In this document: positions 37,181-45,481 of the stretch, piece after piece
How positions within the stretch are numbered: position 1 is the first letter of the stretch
Layout: every line of letters starts with the position of its first letter
Origin: Mycobacterium sp. AZCC_0083
GTDB lineage: Bacteria; Actinomycetota; Actinomycetes; Mycobacteriales; Mycobacteriaceae
NCBI RefSeq assembly: GCF_014202335.1
Contig: NZ_JACHGP010000005.1
Coordinates: forward strand, 434,001 to 498,000
DNA length: 64,000 bases
Direction of reading: 5' to 3'
The notes under the pieces: generated by a model
Databases searched by the model: none
Told to the model about the DNA's origin: nothing
What the model saw: the letters and a program-made list of their open reading frames with translations, nothing else
Position numbers and translations under genes: made by a program

Positions 37181-37915
37181 ATGGTCTTGATCAACACCAA
37201 CGGACGGACTCTTGGAGTGCTTGGTGGCCTAATGATCCGTGCGTTCGTCGCAACTCTCATCGTTACGTGGGCAATGTTGGGCACCTCGGCCCCGCCCGCG
37301 CACGCGCAACCGTGCCCCGACGTCGAAGTGGTGTTCGCCCGCGGCACCGACGAGCCACCCGGCGTCGGCGGAATCGGGCAGGGCTTCGTTGATGCGTTGC
37401 GCTCGAAGACTGGTGCGAGGTCGGTCGACGCGTACGCCGTCAACTACGCCGCCAGCGACGACTTTGGCGACCCTCTGCAGTTCGCCCTGAGCGTCATCGA
37501 CGGCATCAGGGATGCGACCAACCACATCCAGGCAACGGCCGCGGACTGTCCCCGCACCAGGATCGTGCTTGGCGGGTTCTCGCAGGGCGCGGCGGTTGCG
37601 GGCTTTGTCACCTCACCCGACGTGCCCCCTGGAGTTCCTGCCGCGTTCGTACCCCCGCCCATGCCGCCCGAGGTAGCCGCCCACGTGGCCGCAGTGACCT
37701 TGTTCGGCAAACCGTCGAATCGGTTTCTCGGCGACTCCGGCGCCCCGCAGATCACGATCGGCCCGCTCTACGTCCCGAAGACCATCGACCTGTGCGCGCC
37801 CGGCGACACGATCTGCAACGGCGCTCCCCCTGGACCACCGACCGGCGCTCACGGCTCGTATGTTGCAAACGGTATGGCGGCGCAAGCCGCGAGCTTCGTA
37901 GTCGGTCGACTGTAG
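37181..37915 (+). CDS. Cutinase family esterase, secreted
   Basis: This 244-residue secreted serine esterase has a signal peptide ending near AHAQPCP, then the cutinase fold: CPDVEVVFARGTDEPPGVGG, the nucleophile motif GGFSQGAAV, the Asp in CAPGDTIC and the His in GAHGSY. Paired cysteines match the family. Mycobacteria carry several such enzymes (Cut/CFP21), which cleave esters or lipids. An internal ATG at 37232 would give a shorter signal peptide and is the alternative start. Confidence 0.93.
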   Translation: MVLINTNGRTLGVLGGLMIRAFVATLIVTWAMLGTSAPPAHAQPCPDVEVVFARGTDEPPGVGGIGQGFVDALRSKTGARSVDAYAVNYAASDDFGDPLQFALSVIDGIRDATNHIQATAADCPRTRIVLGGFSQGAAVAGFVTSPDVPPGVPAAFVPPPMPPEVAAHVAAVTLFGKPSNRFLGDSGAPQITIGPLYVPKTIDLCAPGDTICNGAPPGPPTGAHGSYVANGMAAQAASFVVGRL

Positions 37916-37956
37916 CCACCCGGTCACCATGCGGACCGTCGACCTCGTTCGAGCGG

Positions 37957-38496
37957 TCAGGGGGCGGACCAGAAGCGGTAGACCGCCGAGTACCGAATGG
38001 CCTGTTGCGACCCCTCCGGGCACGATCCGGCCGGTGCCACGCCACCCGAGGTCCGTAGCCGCTGAACGTATGTCACCTTGCTGAACATGCCCTCTCCCTG
38101 ATTCTGGTTGGCCTTGAGCAGCAGTTCCGGTATGGCGCCGCTCTGGGTGACCGTCGCCACCGGTGCCGCACCCACCTCGCTGCCATCGACCGTGGAGACC
38201 CAAACCGGGCCTTTGAAGTGCAAACCGACCGGCTTACCGCCCTCGGTCAAGATGGCTGCGGGCTGCAAAAGCGTCCACTGGCCCTTGACACACTGATAGA
38301 CCTGCACACCGGAACCGTCGAGCGACGAGGTGAGTCTGTTCCCTGCCGGTACCACGAGCGGCGGAGGCAATCCGGCGCTGCCGACGTCCTCTTTCGTGGC
38401 CGTTGCGGTTGGTACCTGTGACTGTCCAGCAGGCGAGCATCCGAGCACCCCGAGCGCGACCGAGCCGATCGCGAGTACAAGCGTCCTACGAACCAT
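37957..38496 (-). CDS. DUF3455 lipoprotein
   Basis: This 179-residue predicted lipoprotein has a signal peptide with lipobox (LGVLGC). The body matches DUF3455: GVQVYQCVKGQWTLLQPAAI, HFKGPVWVSTVDGSEVG and, near the end, YVQRLRTSGGVAP. The family is frequent in soil bacteria and fungi and has no known activity. It is convergent with the cutinase gene, with no clear terminator between them. Confidence 0.85.
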   Translation of the reverse strand: MVRRTLVLAIGSVALGVLGCSPAGQSQVPTATATKEDVGSAGLPPPLVVPAGNRLTSSLDGSGVQVYQCVKGQWTLLQPAAILTEGGKPVGLHFKGPVWVSTVDGSEVGAAPVATVTQSGAIPELLLKANQNQGEGMFSKVTYVQRLRTSGGVAPAGSCPEGSQQAIRYSAVYRFWSAP

Positions 38497-38731
38497 CGTG
38501 CAATCTCCAACTACAGCAGGTGGGCGAGCATGGCGGCCGCGGCCGAGTGCGGCCGGACCGGCCGGGACCCAGCGTCAAGGTGTGCTCGGCTGAAACCCTG
38601 GAGGCGGCCCGCAGTTACCCCAGACACGGACGATCCGAATCTCTCCGTTTGATTCGCATATCCAAATAGTCCTCGCACTATCGGCCGACCGCAACTCGAT
38701 TTGTCAACCTGGACAGGCTATTTCGCAGGAG

Positions 38732-39091
38732 TTACGCAAGTGGCGCCGCGATCGGCCCGGCACCGATCTGGCTCAGCCAGTATCCGAGCGCATCACGCAT
38801 ACCGATCCGGTGGCGTATCAGCGCGGCCAGAGTGACCGCGGGGTTGTAGTGCCCACCCGAGAGATGGCCACCGGCGTAGACCGTCACCATCAGCGCCGCG
38901 CCGATGGCCAGCGGGGCCAGAGGGCTGTGACTGCCTACCGCGGTGCCAATGGTGACTACCAGAAAGAATGTTCCGATCGCTTCGGTTGCGTACTTCACCG
39001 CTGCGTACTTCACCGCCGGTCGAGGGTCGGTTGCGGTGACGGGTTCGGCTGTGAGTTGTTGAGTCGACGCGTGAGATGTGCTGACATCCAT
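38732..39091 (-). pseudogene. Truncated aquaporin/glycerol-facilitator gene
   Basis: The 119 residues cover only the first half of an aquaporin: helix 1 (EAIGTFFLVVTIGTAVGS), helix 2 and the first NPA box (GGHLSGGHYNPAVTLAALIR), then part of helix 3, ending at TAA. Full-length MIP proteins have ~230-270 residues and a second NPA, so no pore can form. A 15-bp tandem duplication at 38987-39016 repeats VKYAA just before helix 1. The frame could also start at 39121. The 3' half is not in the window. Confidence 0.75.
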
Positions 39092-39379
39092 AGCTTTTGA
39101 CAGTTGTACTCCGTCCGGCAATAGTCGCCACGGTTAACGGCCAACTACCCTTACCGCGTCACCCCCGTTTGACGAAACCGGGCACACCAAACCTCTCGCG
39201 GTGTTCGAAGTGAACCCGTCCACGACCCAAGGATCGCGGCGTGGCCAACGAAGAAGCGGTGCACTCGTCATGTTGCTCAACGCGCGGCAGGAGCTCGAAA
39301 TCATCTCAGGCTGACCAGCTCCGCACGGCAGTGCTGCCATCGGGCTGTAGTCCTGTACAGCGCAAGTGGAGGCGAGCAT

Positions 39380-39777
39380 GTGATCAAGGCACTGAATGAA
39401 CTTGAGGTCATCACATTGTTCGTGGAGGACCTACCAGCGGTGAAGACCTTCTACACCAACGTATTCGGCCTGGAGGTGATCTCCGAGGACGACGAGTCCG
39501 CGGTGCTCAAGCTCAAGAACGTGATGATCAACCTGCTGGTGGCGTTCGAGGCACACGACCTGATTGCGCCCGCCTCCGTGGCCGCGGAGAGCATCGGCGT
39601 CCGTTCGCTGCTGACCGTCAACGTCACGGACGCGCACGCAGTGATCTCCGAACTTGAGCAGCACGATGTGACGATGATCAACGGCCCGGTGGATCAGCCG
39701 TGGGGCCGACGCACCGCCGCGTTCGCCGACCCGCCGGGCACGTCTGGGAGATCGCACAGGTGCTGTCCGATCCTTAG
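39380..39777 (+). pseudogene. VOC-family protein with C-terminal frameshift
   Basis: The gene encodes a glyoxalase/dioxygenase-fold (VOC) protein: ELEVITLFVEDLPAVKTFYT, the strand segments around VMINLLVAFEAHDLIAPA and the motif WGRRTAAFADP. At the CCGCCGGG run (39731-39738) one base appears missing: adding one G gives DPAGHVWEIAQVLSDP and a stop at 39775-39777, the normal family end, while the present frame runs on to 39862. GTG at 39380 follows GGAGG. The defect is either a sequencing indel or a real mutation; only the last ~15 residues, including a metal-ligand Glu, are affected. Confidence 0.75.
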
Positions 39778-40016
39778 CCGAATCCCTACGAATCTGGAGC
39801 AGTCGAACGACATCATCAGCTCGGCGGCGCGTCAAAGGATCACCGCTCCGTGCCCGGGGTGAAACGCGCGCCGGGGCTCGCGCTCCCCGTTGCGTCTTGC
39901 CGCCAGCGATTCCTTTCCGGCGACTTACCGGTCTATTCATGTGGAGGTGGCCGTGACATCACTCCCGACCGCACCCAGATCCGTATACGCAGGATTCATC
40001 AACGATAGGAACGGCG

Positions 40017-40424
40017 ATGACGGTAAACCTCAACGATGTGGCGCGGGCGGTCCTCGACGGGCCGCACGTGGCAACAATCGCGACATCGAATGTCGATGGC
40101 CGACCGCAGTCGTCGGTCATATTCGTCAAGCGTGACGGCGACACGGTGCTGTTCAGCACCATCAAGGGCCGGTTGAAGACACGAAACATGATGCGCGACC
40201 CACGGATCAGCCTTCTCGTGCGGGACACCGACACAGGCCGGTATGTCGAGATCCGCGGGAATGTCAATATCACCGAGGACCCGGAGAAGTCGCTGCTGTA
40301 CGAGATGTACGACAGATACATGGGTGGAACCACGCCGCCGCCCGAGCCCGAGGCCGATCGGCTGATCGTGCGCATCACACCGGAGAAGGTCTACCAGTGG
40401 CCACCCGTTCCGGCGACCGCATGA
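40017..40424 (+). CDS. PPOX-class flavin/F420-dependent protein
   Basis: This 135-residue split-barrel protein belongs to the pyridoxamine-5'-phosphate-oxidase-like superfamily, where many mycobacterial members bind F420 (N-terminus with HVATIATSNVDGRPQSSVIF, then VLFSTIKGRLKTRNMMRDPR). The barrel ends with EPEADRLIVRITPEKVYQW. Its stop overlaps the sigma-factor ATG by 4 bp, so the two are co-translated; the link between a flavin protein and an ECF sigma factor is unexplained. Substrate unknown. Confidence 0.9.
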   Translation: MTVNLNDVARAVLDGPHVATIATSNVDGRPQSSVIFVKRDGDTVLFSTIKGRLKTRNMMRDPRISLLVRDTDTGRYVEIRGNVNITEDPEKSLLYEMYDRYMGGTTPPPEPEADRLIVRITPEKVYQWPPVPATA

Positions 40425-41404
40425 GTGCCGTAGATCTCGCGGCGGGCGAGGGAGAGTTCGCCCGCGACACCGAACCGTTCCGACGCGAGCTGATGGCGCA
40501 TTGTTACCGGATGCTCGGCTCCGTGCACGACGCAGAGGACACTGTGCAAGAGACCTACCTGCGGGCGTGGCGGTCCTACGGTGGATTCGAAAACCGGTCG
40601 TCGATACGTACCTGGCTCTACCGGATCGCCACCAACGCCTGCCTCACCGCCCTGCAACACCGCAGCCGACGCATATTACCGTCGGCGCTCGGCGGTCCCG
40701 CCGACGATCCCTACGCCGAACCCGTCTCGGCGGGGCCGGATGTGGCGTGGCTCCAGCCGATTCCGACTGCCTTGGTGAGCTCGCCATCCGACGATCCGGC
40801 AGCCGTCGTCGCGTTGCGCGAGAGTCTGCGGTTGGCGCTTATCGCCAGCATGCAGCACCTGCCTGCGCAGCAGCGCGCGGTGCTGATGTTGCGCGATGTA
40901 CTCGCGTTCCCGGCCGCCGAGGTCGCCACCATGCTCGGCATCAGCGTCCCGGCCGTCAAGAGCGCGTTACAGCGAGCCCGCGCCCGGATCGAAGAGGCGG
41001 CCCCGAGCGCCGACGACGTAGTCGAACCGACCGAACCCCAAGCCCGCGCGCTGCTCGAGCAGTACATCGCTGCCTTCGAAAATGCCGACCCGTCGATGTT
41101 GGAAGAAGCGCTAAGGCACGACGCCGCACTAGAGATGATTGGATCGCGGACCTGGTTTGCCGGCCGCACGACCTGCCTGCCGTTCATCGCAACCCAAGTT
41201 CTGGGATCGCCCGGCGACTGGCGCATGCTGGCCATCGACGCCAACGGCCAGCCCGCCGCCGCCGCGTACTACAGAGGCGAGGACGGCAGCTTGCATGCAT
41301 TCGGGATCGCGGTGCTCACCGTCACTGCCACCGGCATCACCCGCATCGTCGTATTCGAAGATCCCGGCCTGGTCACCATGTTCGATCTCCCGCAGATCCG
41401 CTAG
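40421..41404 (+). CDS. ECF sigma factor with SnoaL-like C-terminal domain
   Basis: This 327-residue RNA polymerase sigma factor resembles the SigG group. Region 2 covers residues ~20-80 (MAHCYRMLGSVHDAEDTVQE, RTWLYRIATNACLTAL) and region 4 covers ~150-205 (LPAQQRAVLMLRDVLAFPAA, LGISVPAVKSALQRARARI). Residues ~215-327 form a SnoaL/NTF2-like domain that in such proteins may replace an anti-sigma factor as the control module. I use the ATG at 40421, which overlaps the preceding stop (ATGA), over the GTG at 40397. No anti-sigma gene is adjacent. Confidence 0.92.
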   Translation: MSAVDLAAGEGEFARDTEPFRRELMAHCYRMLGSVHDAEDTVQETYLRAWRSYGGFENRSSIRTWLYRIATNACLTALQHRSRRILPSALGGPADDPYAEPVSAGPDVAWLQPIPTALVSSPSDDPAAVVALRESLRLALIASMQHLPAQQRAVLMLRDVLAFPAAEVATMLGISVPAVKSALQRARARIEEAAPSADDVVEPTEPQARALLEQYIAAFENADPSMLEEALRHDAALEMIGSRTWFAGRTTCLPFIATQVLGSPGDWRMLAIDANGQPAAAAYYRGEDGSLHAFGIAVLTVTATGITRIVVFEDPGLVTMFDLPQIR

Positions 41405-41561
41405 CGAGCTCCTGGACCGTCATGACACCAGCGTCGCCTAAACCCAACCGATCCACGACACCCCGGCGTTGTCATTGATCCCGAATCTCAGAGCTGTGAC
41501 CAACTGGCCAGACAATGGCCATCTTCACTCGCCACCGTCGTGTTCACTCCCGGCGCATGCA

Positions 41562-41577
41562 GGGCACCGGCGTGCCC
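41562..41577. terminator. Weak hairpin between convergent genes
   Basis: A 6-bp inverted repeat (GGGCAC / GTGCCC) with a 4-nt loop lies between the converging sigma-factor and histidine-kinase genes. It is short and could be chance. Confidence 0.3.
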
Positions 41578-41609
41578 GGATCCGCCGTACCCGCTGACGG
41601 GTGATGGGG

Positions 41610-42821
41610 TCAGGCGTCGAGAGTCGCGGCGGGAATGATGAGTGTGAAAGTGGCTCCGCCGCCGGGTGTCTGCGTCACGGTGATCTCGCCGCGGTGCGCG
41701 TGCGCAATCTCTCGAACGAGTGCCAGGCCGATGCCGTAGCGCTGACGATCTCCGGTGGCGGTGTGCGCTTGTCCGTGTGAGAAGCGGGTGAACAACGTGT
41801 CCACGTCGAAGGGGTCGATTCCGACGCCGTCATCACGCACGTCGATGTGGACGTTGTCCTTGTGGCGCCGGATTGCGATGGCAATCGTTCCGCCCGGATG
41901 CTCGTGCGCGAGTGCATTGTCGACTAGCGAGGTGATCGCGCGGCGGAGCGCGGACGCCGACCCGAGCACGACGAGATCTTCGGCGGCCACGACGACGCCC
42001 TCGGGTTCGACGACGAGGCTCACCCCAGCTGTCTCGGCATGCTGGAACATGCTGTCGCGGACAACGTGAGCGACAGTTGCGAGATCGATGCGATCGCGGG
42101 GTGCGTCCTCTTCGGTCATGGCGGCGGAGGCAAGCAGGTCCTCGATCACCTCACCAAGTGCGCGTGTGTCGGCAGCGAGCGCGTCGATTTGTTCCTTGGT
42201 CTGCTCGGCGTTTGCGTCGTCGAAGCGGCGGGCGAGTAACTGGATGCGGGTGTGCAGCACCGTCAATGGTGCGCGAAGTTCGTGCGAGGCATCCGCGACG
42301 AAACGTCGTTGCATTGCCAAAGCCTCGGCGAGGGGGCGGATCGACCGTCGGGTGAGCAGCACGACGACGGCGACGGACGCCACGATTCCGGCGAGCTCTG
42401 CGATACCCAGCGACAGCAGCAGACGACTCCGAGCGGAGTCGTAGGGACCGAGATCGAGTAGCGCAACGACGCGGCCCTGCGGCTTGTCGGCTACGACGGC
42501 ACGGTAGTGAGCGCCGCCGAACTGATGGTCGGAGAATCCGACCGGACGTGCGAGCAGCTCCGCGGCCGGTACACCATCGGTGCTGGCCTGCACCTTTCCC
42601 AAGCGATCCCGCAGGATCAGGATCGTTCCCGGCGGCGGATCGTTGACGTCGTCGGCGCTCGCGGCAACCGAGTTCAGCTGGGAGGTGATCTGCTGGCCTT
42701 GCACACGGACGTCGACGAAGAAGATGACGGCGCCCACCACCAGCAACAACCCGGCCAGCGCAAGCGACGCTTGAACCGCGGCGATGCGTCCGGCACGTTG
42801 AACCACGCCGAGCGGCGTCAT
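41610..42821 (-). CDS. Two-component sensor histidine kinase
   Basis: This 403-residue membrane kinase has two transmembrane helices (about 15-35 and 145-165) around a ~105-residue extracellular sensor domain. The H-box (FVADASHELRAPLTVLHTRI) holds the phosphorylated His; N- and G-boxes follow (LVDNALAHEHPGG, VRDDGVGIDPF). The ATP lid is normal. Its start overlaps the regulator stop by 4 bp. The pair is divergent from the ApbE/electron-transfer operon and may sense a redox or metal signal there, by position. Confidence 0.93.
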   Translation of the reverse strand: MTPLGVVQRAGRIAAVQASLALAGLLLVVGAVIFFVDVRVQGQQITSQLNSVAASADDVNDPPPGTILILRDRLGKVQASTDGVPAAELLARPVGFSDHQFGGAHYRAVVADKPQGRVVALLDLGPYDSARSRLLLSLGIAELAGIVASVAVVVLLTRRSIRPLAEALAMQRRFVADASHELRAPLTVLHTRIQLLARRFDDANAEQTKEQIDALAADTRALGEVIEDLLASAAMTEEDAPRDRIDLATVAHVVRDSMFQHAETAGVSLVVEPEGVVVAAEDLVVLGSASALRRAITSLVDNALAHEHPGGTIAIAIRRHKDNVHIDVRDDGVGIDPFDVDTLFTRFSHGQAHTATGDRQRYGIGLALVREIAHAHRGEITVTQTPGGGATFTLIIPAATLDA

Positions 42822-43495
42822 CCGGCTCCGAGGCGATAGCCCGTACCGTGCACCGTGCGCACGACGTCGCGGCCGAGTTTGCGGCGCAGATAATGGACGT
42901 AGGTGTCGACGGCGCCGGAAGAGTCGACACCATTGAATACTCTCTCGAGCAGTTGGCCCCGAGTGAAAACCTGTCTCGGGGCGCTCATCAGAACGCCGAG
43001 CAGCGCCGCCTCACGCTCGGACAGTTCGACCCCGTCGCCGCCCACGGCGCTGCCGGTGACCCTGCGCGTCAGGCGGTCCAGGCAGAGACCACCAACGCGT
43101 AGCGTCGAACGACCGTCGGGCCGTCGCAGCAGTGCCCGTACCCTGGCGAGCAGTTCGGGTATCTCGAACGGTTTGAGCAGATAGTCCTGCGCACCGGCGT
43201 CAAGGCCCTCAACCCGATCCGCGACGGACCCACGAGCGGTGAGCACCAGCGCCGGGGTGGCGACACCACGTGATCGGAGCACGGCGACGAGATCGGCACC
43301 GTCCATCACCGGCAACCCTCGATCGACGATCACGGCGTCGTAGCGGCCGGTGAGGCCACGGTGCAGCCCTTGCTGGCCGTCGTGCGCGACGTCGACGAGA
43401 TAACCCTCCTCGGTGAACAGTTCGGCGAGCATCACGCTGAGCGCACGGTCGTCCTCGACGATCAGCAATGTCTGAGCTGGGTGTCCGTCGGCCAC
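42818..43495 (-). CDS. OmpR-family response regulator
   Basis: This 225-residue regulator has a receiver domain with the acidic pocket LIVEDD, phospho-acceptor Asp in AVIVDRGLPVMDG and Lys in YLLKPFEIPEL, followed by a winged-helix domain (LSEREAALLGVLMSAPRQVF, VDTYVHYLRRKLG). The GTG at 43495 (VADGHPAQTLLIVEDD) starts just before the receiver; the longer frame to 43567 would overlap the divergent gene. It is coupled to the histidine kinase gene. Confidence 0.92.
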   Translation of the reverse strand: MADGHPAQTLLIVEDDRALSVMLAELFTEEGYLVDVAHDGQQGLHRGLTGRYDAVIVDRGLPVMDGADLVAVLRSRGVATPALVLTARGSVADRVEGLDAGAQDYLLKPFEIPELLARVRALLRRPDGRSTLRVGGLCLDRLTRRVTGSAVGGDGVELSEREAALLGVLMSAPRQVFTRGQLLERVFNGVDSSGAVDTYVHYLRRKLGRDVVRTVHGTGYRLGAG

Positions 43496-43557
43496 CTCAC
43501 GAGCGTGCCACGCCAGTTCTTCGAAGGCTGTAAGAAGCCGATGACACCCTTCGGGAC

Positions 43558-43983
43558 ATGGACTCACCTCGGCTGGGCTTTCGCCGCGCCACCGTCACCT
43601 CGTGGGTGCTGGTCGGCATCGGCGCCGCAGGTGTCGCGGGCGCCTCGTCGCTTGCATATGCCGACACCTTCAGGCCGCCAGTGGTGAACATCCCTGTCGA
43701 CGCCGCGGTGCCCACCGAGTTGGCGCCGCCCGCCACAATCGACGCGCCGACGCCGGAGGTCACCCTCGAGACCACGGTTGATCAACCCCCGGTCAGGACC
43801 TATCAACCGGTGCCCGAGTACACACCCGCACAAACCGTCGAGCAGGCCCCGGTCCCCGTCACCCATCAGATACCGACTCCCAAGGCCACCGTGACGCCGA
43901 CGACCCCGCGGCGCCTGACCACCCCAACGACGGTGAATTCCCCGAACTACTCCCGTCCCGTAACGAGATCCGGCGGCTCGTGA
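43558..43983 (+). CDS. Small exported Pro/Thr/Val-rich protein
   Basis: This 141-residue protein has one N-terminal hydrophobic segment (VTSWVLVGIGAAGVAGASSL) with an AYA cleavage-like site, so it is probably exported. The rest is disordered, rich in Pro, Thr and Val, without cysteines or a recognised domain. It overlaps the ApbE gene by 4 bp (GTGA) and is the first gene of the electron-transfer operon. It may be a flavin-modified or cell-wall-spanning component, but no FMN_bind domain or clear flavinylation site is seen. Confidence 0.75.
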   Translation: MDSPRLGFRRATVTSWVLVGIGAAGVAGASSLAYADTFRPPVVNIPVDAAVPTELAPPATIDAPTPEVTLETTVDQPPVRTYQPVPEYTPAQTVEQAPVPVTHQIPTPKATVTPTTPRRLTTPTTVNSPNYSRPVTRSGGS

Positions 43984-44924
43984 CCACCGCCGCAGACCGG
44001 ATCGCCGACGAGGAGACCACGACAACCCGGTGGCAACGGTGGAGTACGGACATGCAGCTCGTCGTCACCGGTTCGGATTCGCGGGCCTGCGCGCGGCGGG
44101 AAGTCGATGCCGAACTCGACGCCATCGAAGCGGCCGCGTCGCGCTTCCGGCCCGACTCCGAAATCAATGCTCTCGCCGCGTCAGCCGGTCGGCCCACCTA
44201 CGTGAGCGAGGTGCTGGCAGAGATGCTGGCCGCAGCCCTCGTCGCGGCCCACCAGACCGATGGTGACGTCGACCCGACGATTGGCGGCGCGATGATCGCC
44301 CTCGGCTATGACCGCGACATCGCAGCATTGGATCGCGAGCGGCAGCCGGCCATGTCCGTCAGTGTGCCTGCGCACTGGTCGATGATTGCGCTGAAAGGTC
44401 GGGTGGTGACGGTGCCATCGGGGATCGTGCTCGATCTCGGAGCCACGGCCAAGGCAATCGCCGCGGACCGTTGCGCCCAGCGCGTCCACCACGCCACCGG
44501 GACCGGTGTATTGATCAATCTCGGCGGTGACATCGCCACCGCAGGATCATCACCCGAGGACGGGTGGCAGGTACTGGTCCACGACGCCGACGAGGATCCG
44601 GCAAGTTCGGTGGCCCTGCCGGGCGGAACCGCACTCGCTACCTCGAGCACGGTTCGCCGGCGATGGCGACACGGCGAGGAACTGGTTCACCACATCATCG
44701 ACCCGCAGACCAGCCGCTCAGCGGATTCGGTGTGGCGCACCGTCAGCGTCGCCGCGCAAAGCTGCCTTGCCGCCAACACCGTGAGCACGGCCGCGATCGT
44801 CCGCGGGTGGCGTGCGCTGGATTGGATCCGGACCCTCGATGTCCCCGCGCGACTGGTGGACCGCGACCGGGGCGTGCACACCATCGGCGGATGGCCGGAA
44901 CCCGACCCGGACGCTGTCCGATGA
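43980..44924 (+). CDS. apbE: FAD:protein FMN transferase (ApbE family)
   Basis: This 314-residue enzyme attaches FMN covalently to Thr/Ser of partner proteins. The N-terminal region (LDAIEAAASRFRPDSEINAL), the core FAD-binding LDLGATAKAIAADR and the motif GVLINLGGDIATAGSSP are typical, and the C-terminal STVRRRWRHGEELVHHIIDP matches the Mg-site region. No signal peptide is obvious, although many homologues are exported. It lies in an operon with a cytochrome-b-like ferric reductase and a NuoF-like protein, which suggests a flavinylated electron carrier; none is encoded nearby unless the exported peptide serves. Confidence 0.9.
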   Translation: MTTAADRIADEETTTTRWQRWSTDMQLVVTGSDSRACARREVDAELDAIEAAASRFRPDSEINALAASAGRPTYVSEVLAEMLAAALVAAHQTDGDVDPTIGGAMIALGYDRDIAALDRERQPAMSVSVPAHWSMIALKGRVVTVPSGIVLDLGATAKAIAADRCAQRVHHATGTGVLINLGGDIATAGSSPEDGWQVLVHDADEDPASSVALPGGTALATSSTVRRRWRHGEELVHHIIDPQTSRSADSVWRTVSVAAQSCLAANTVSTAAIVRGWRALDWIRTLDVPARLVDRDRGVHTIGGWPEPDPDAVR

Positions 44925-45481
44925 CCGACGAAGCCTTCTGGGCACTGGGCCGCGGCACCGGGGTCACGGCGCTCGGGTTCCTCACCATTTCGGTGGCACT
45001 GGGCATCGCCACGCGATCGGGTCGGCGGCTGTTCGTGCTGCCGAGATTCGCCGTCGCCGACGTCCATCGGTTCGCCGCGCTGGCCGGGACGCTCCTGGTG
45101 GCGCTCCACATCGCGCTGCTGTTCTTGGATCCCTATGCACAACTACGGCTCATCGACTTCGCCGTACCGTTCCTCGGGGCCTATCGACCCCTGTGGCTCG
45201 GCTTGGGGACCCTCGCCTTCGACGTGCTCGTCGTCGTGATCGCCACCAGCCTGCTGCGCCACCGACTGGGTGTGCGGGTCTTCCGCGCCGTCCACTGGGC
45301 GACGTATGCGCTCTGGCCGATCGCCCTGGCCCACGCACTCGGCAACGGAACCGATTCCGGTCACACGTGGTTTCTGCTGGTCGCGGCGACCTGTGCGCTG
45401 ACGGTTGCCGTCGCCCTGGCATGGCGGCTGCGGGCCAACTACACGGAGTACGCATTCGCACGGGGACTTCATCGTCCGTGA
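44921..45481 (+). CDS. Ferric-reductase-like transmembrane cytochrome b
   Basis: This 186-residue membrane protein has about five hydrophobic helices. Two His pairs suitable for bis-heme ligation are visible: H49/H63 (VADVHRFAALAGTLLVALHI) and H125/H138 (FRAVHWATYALWPIALAHAL). That spacing is the signature of the ferric reductase/NOX transmembrane domain. No FAD/NADPH-binding domain is attached; the partner NuoF-like gene follows and overlaps by 4 bp. The ATG at 44921 overlaps the apbE stop. Confidence 0.9.
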   Translation: MTDEAFWALGRGTGVTALGFLTISVALGIATRSGRRLFVLPRFAVADVHRFAALAGTLLVALHIALLFLDPYAQLRLIDFAVPFLGAYRPLWLGLGTLAFDVLVVVIATSLLRHRLGVRVFRAVHWATYALWPIALAHALGNGTDSGHTWFLLVAATCALTVAVALAWRLRANYTEYAFARGLHRP

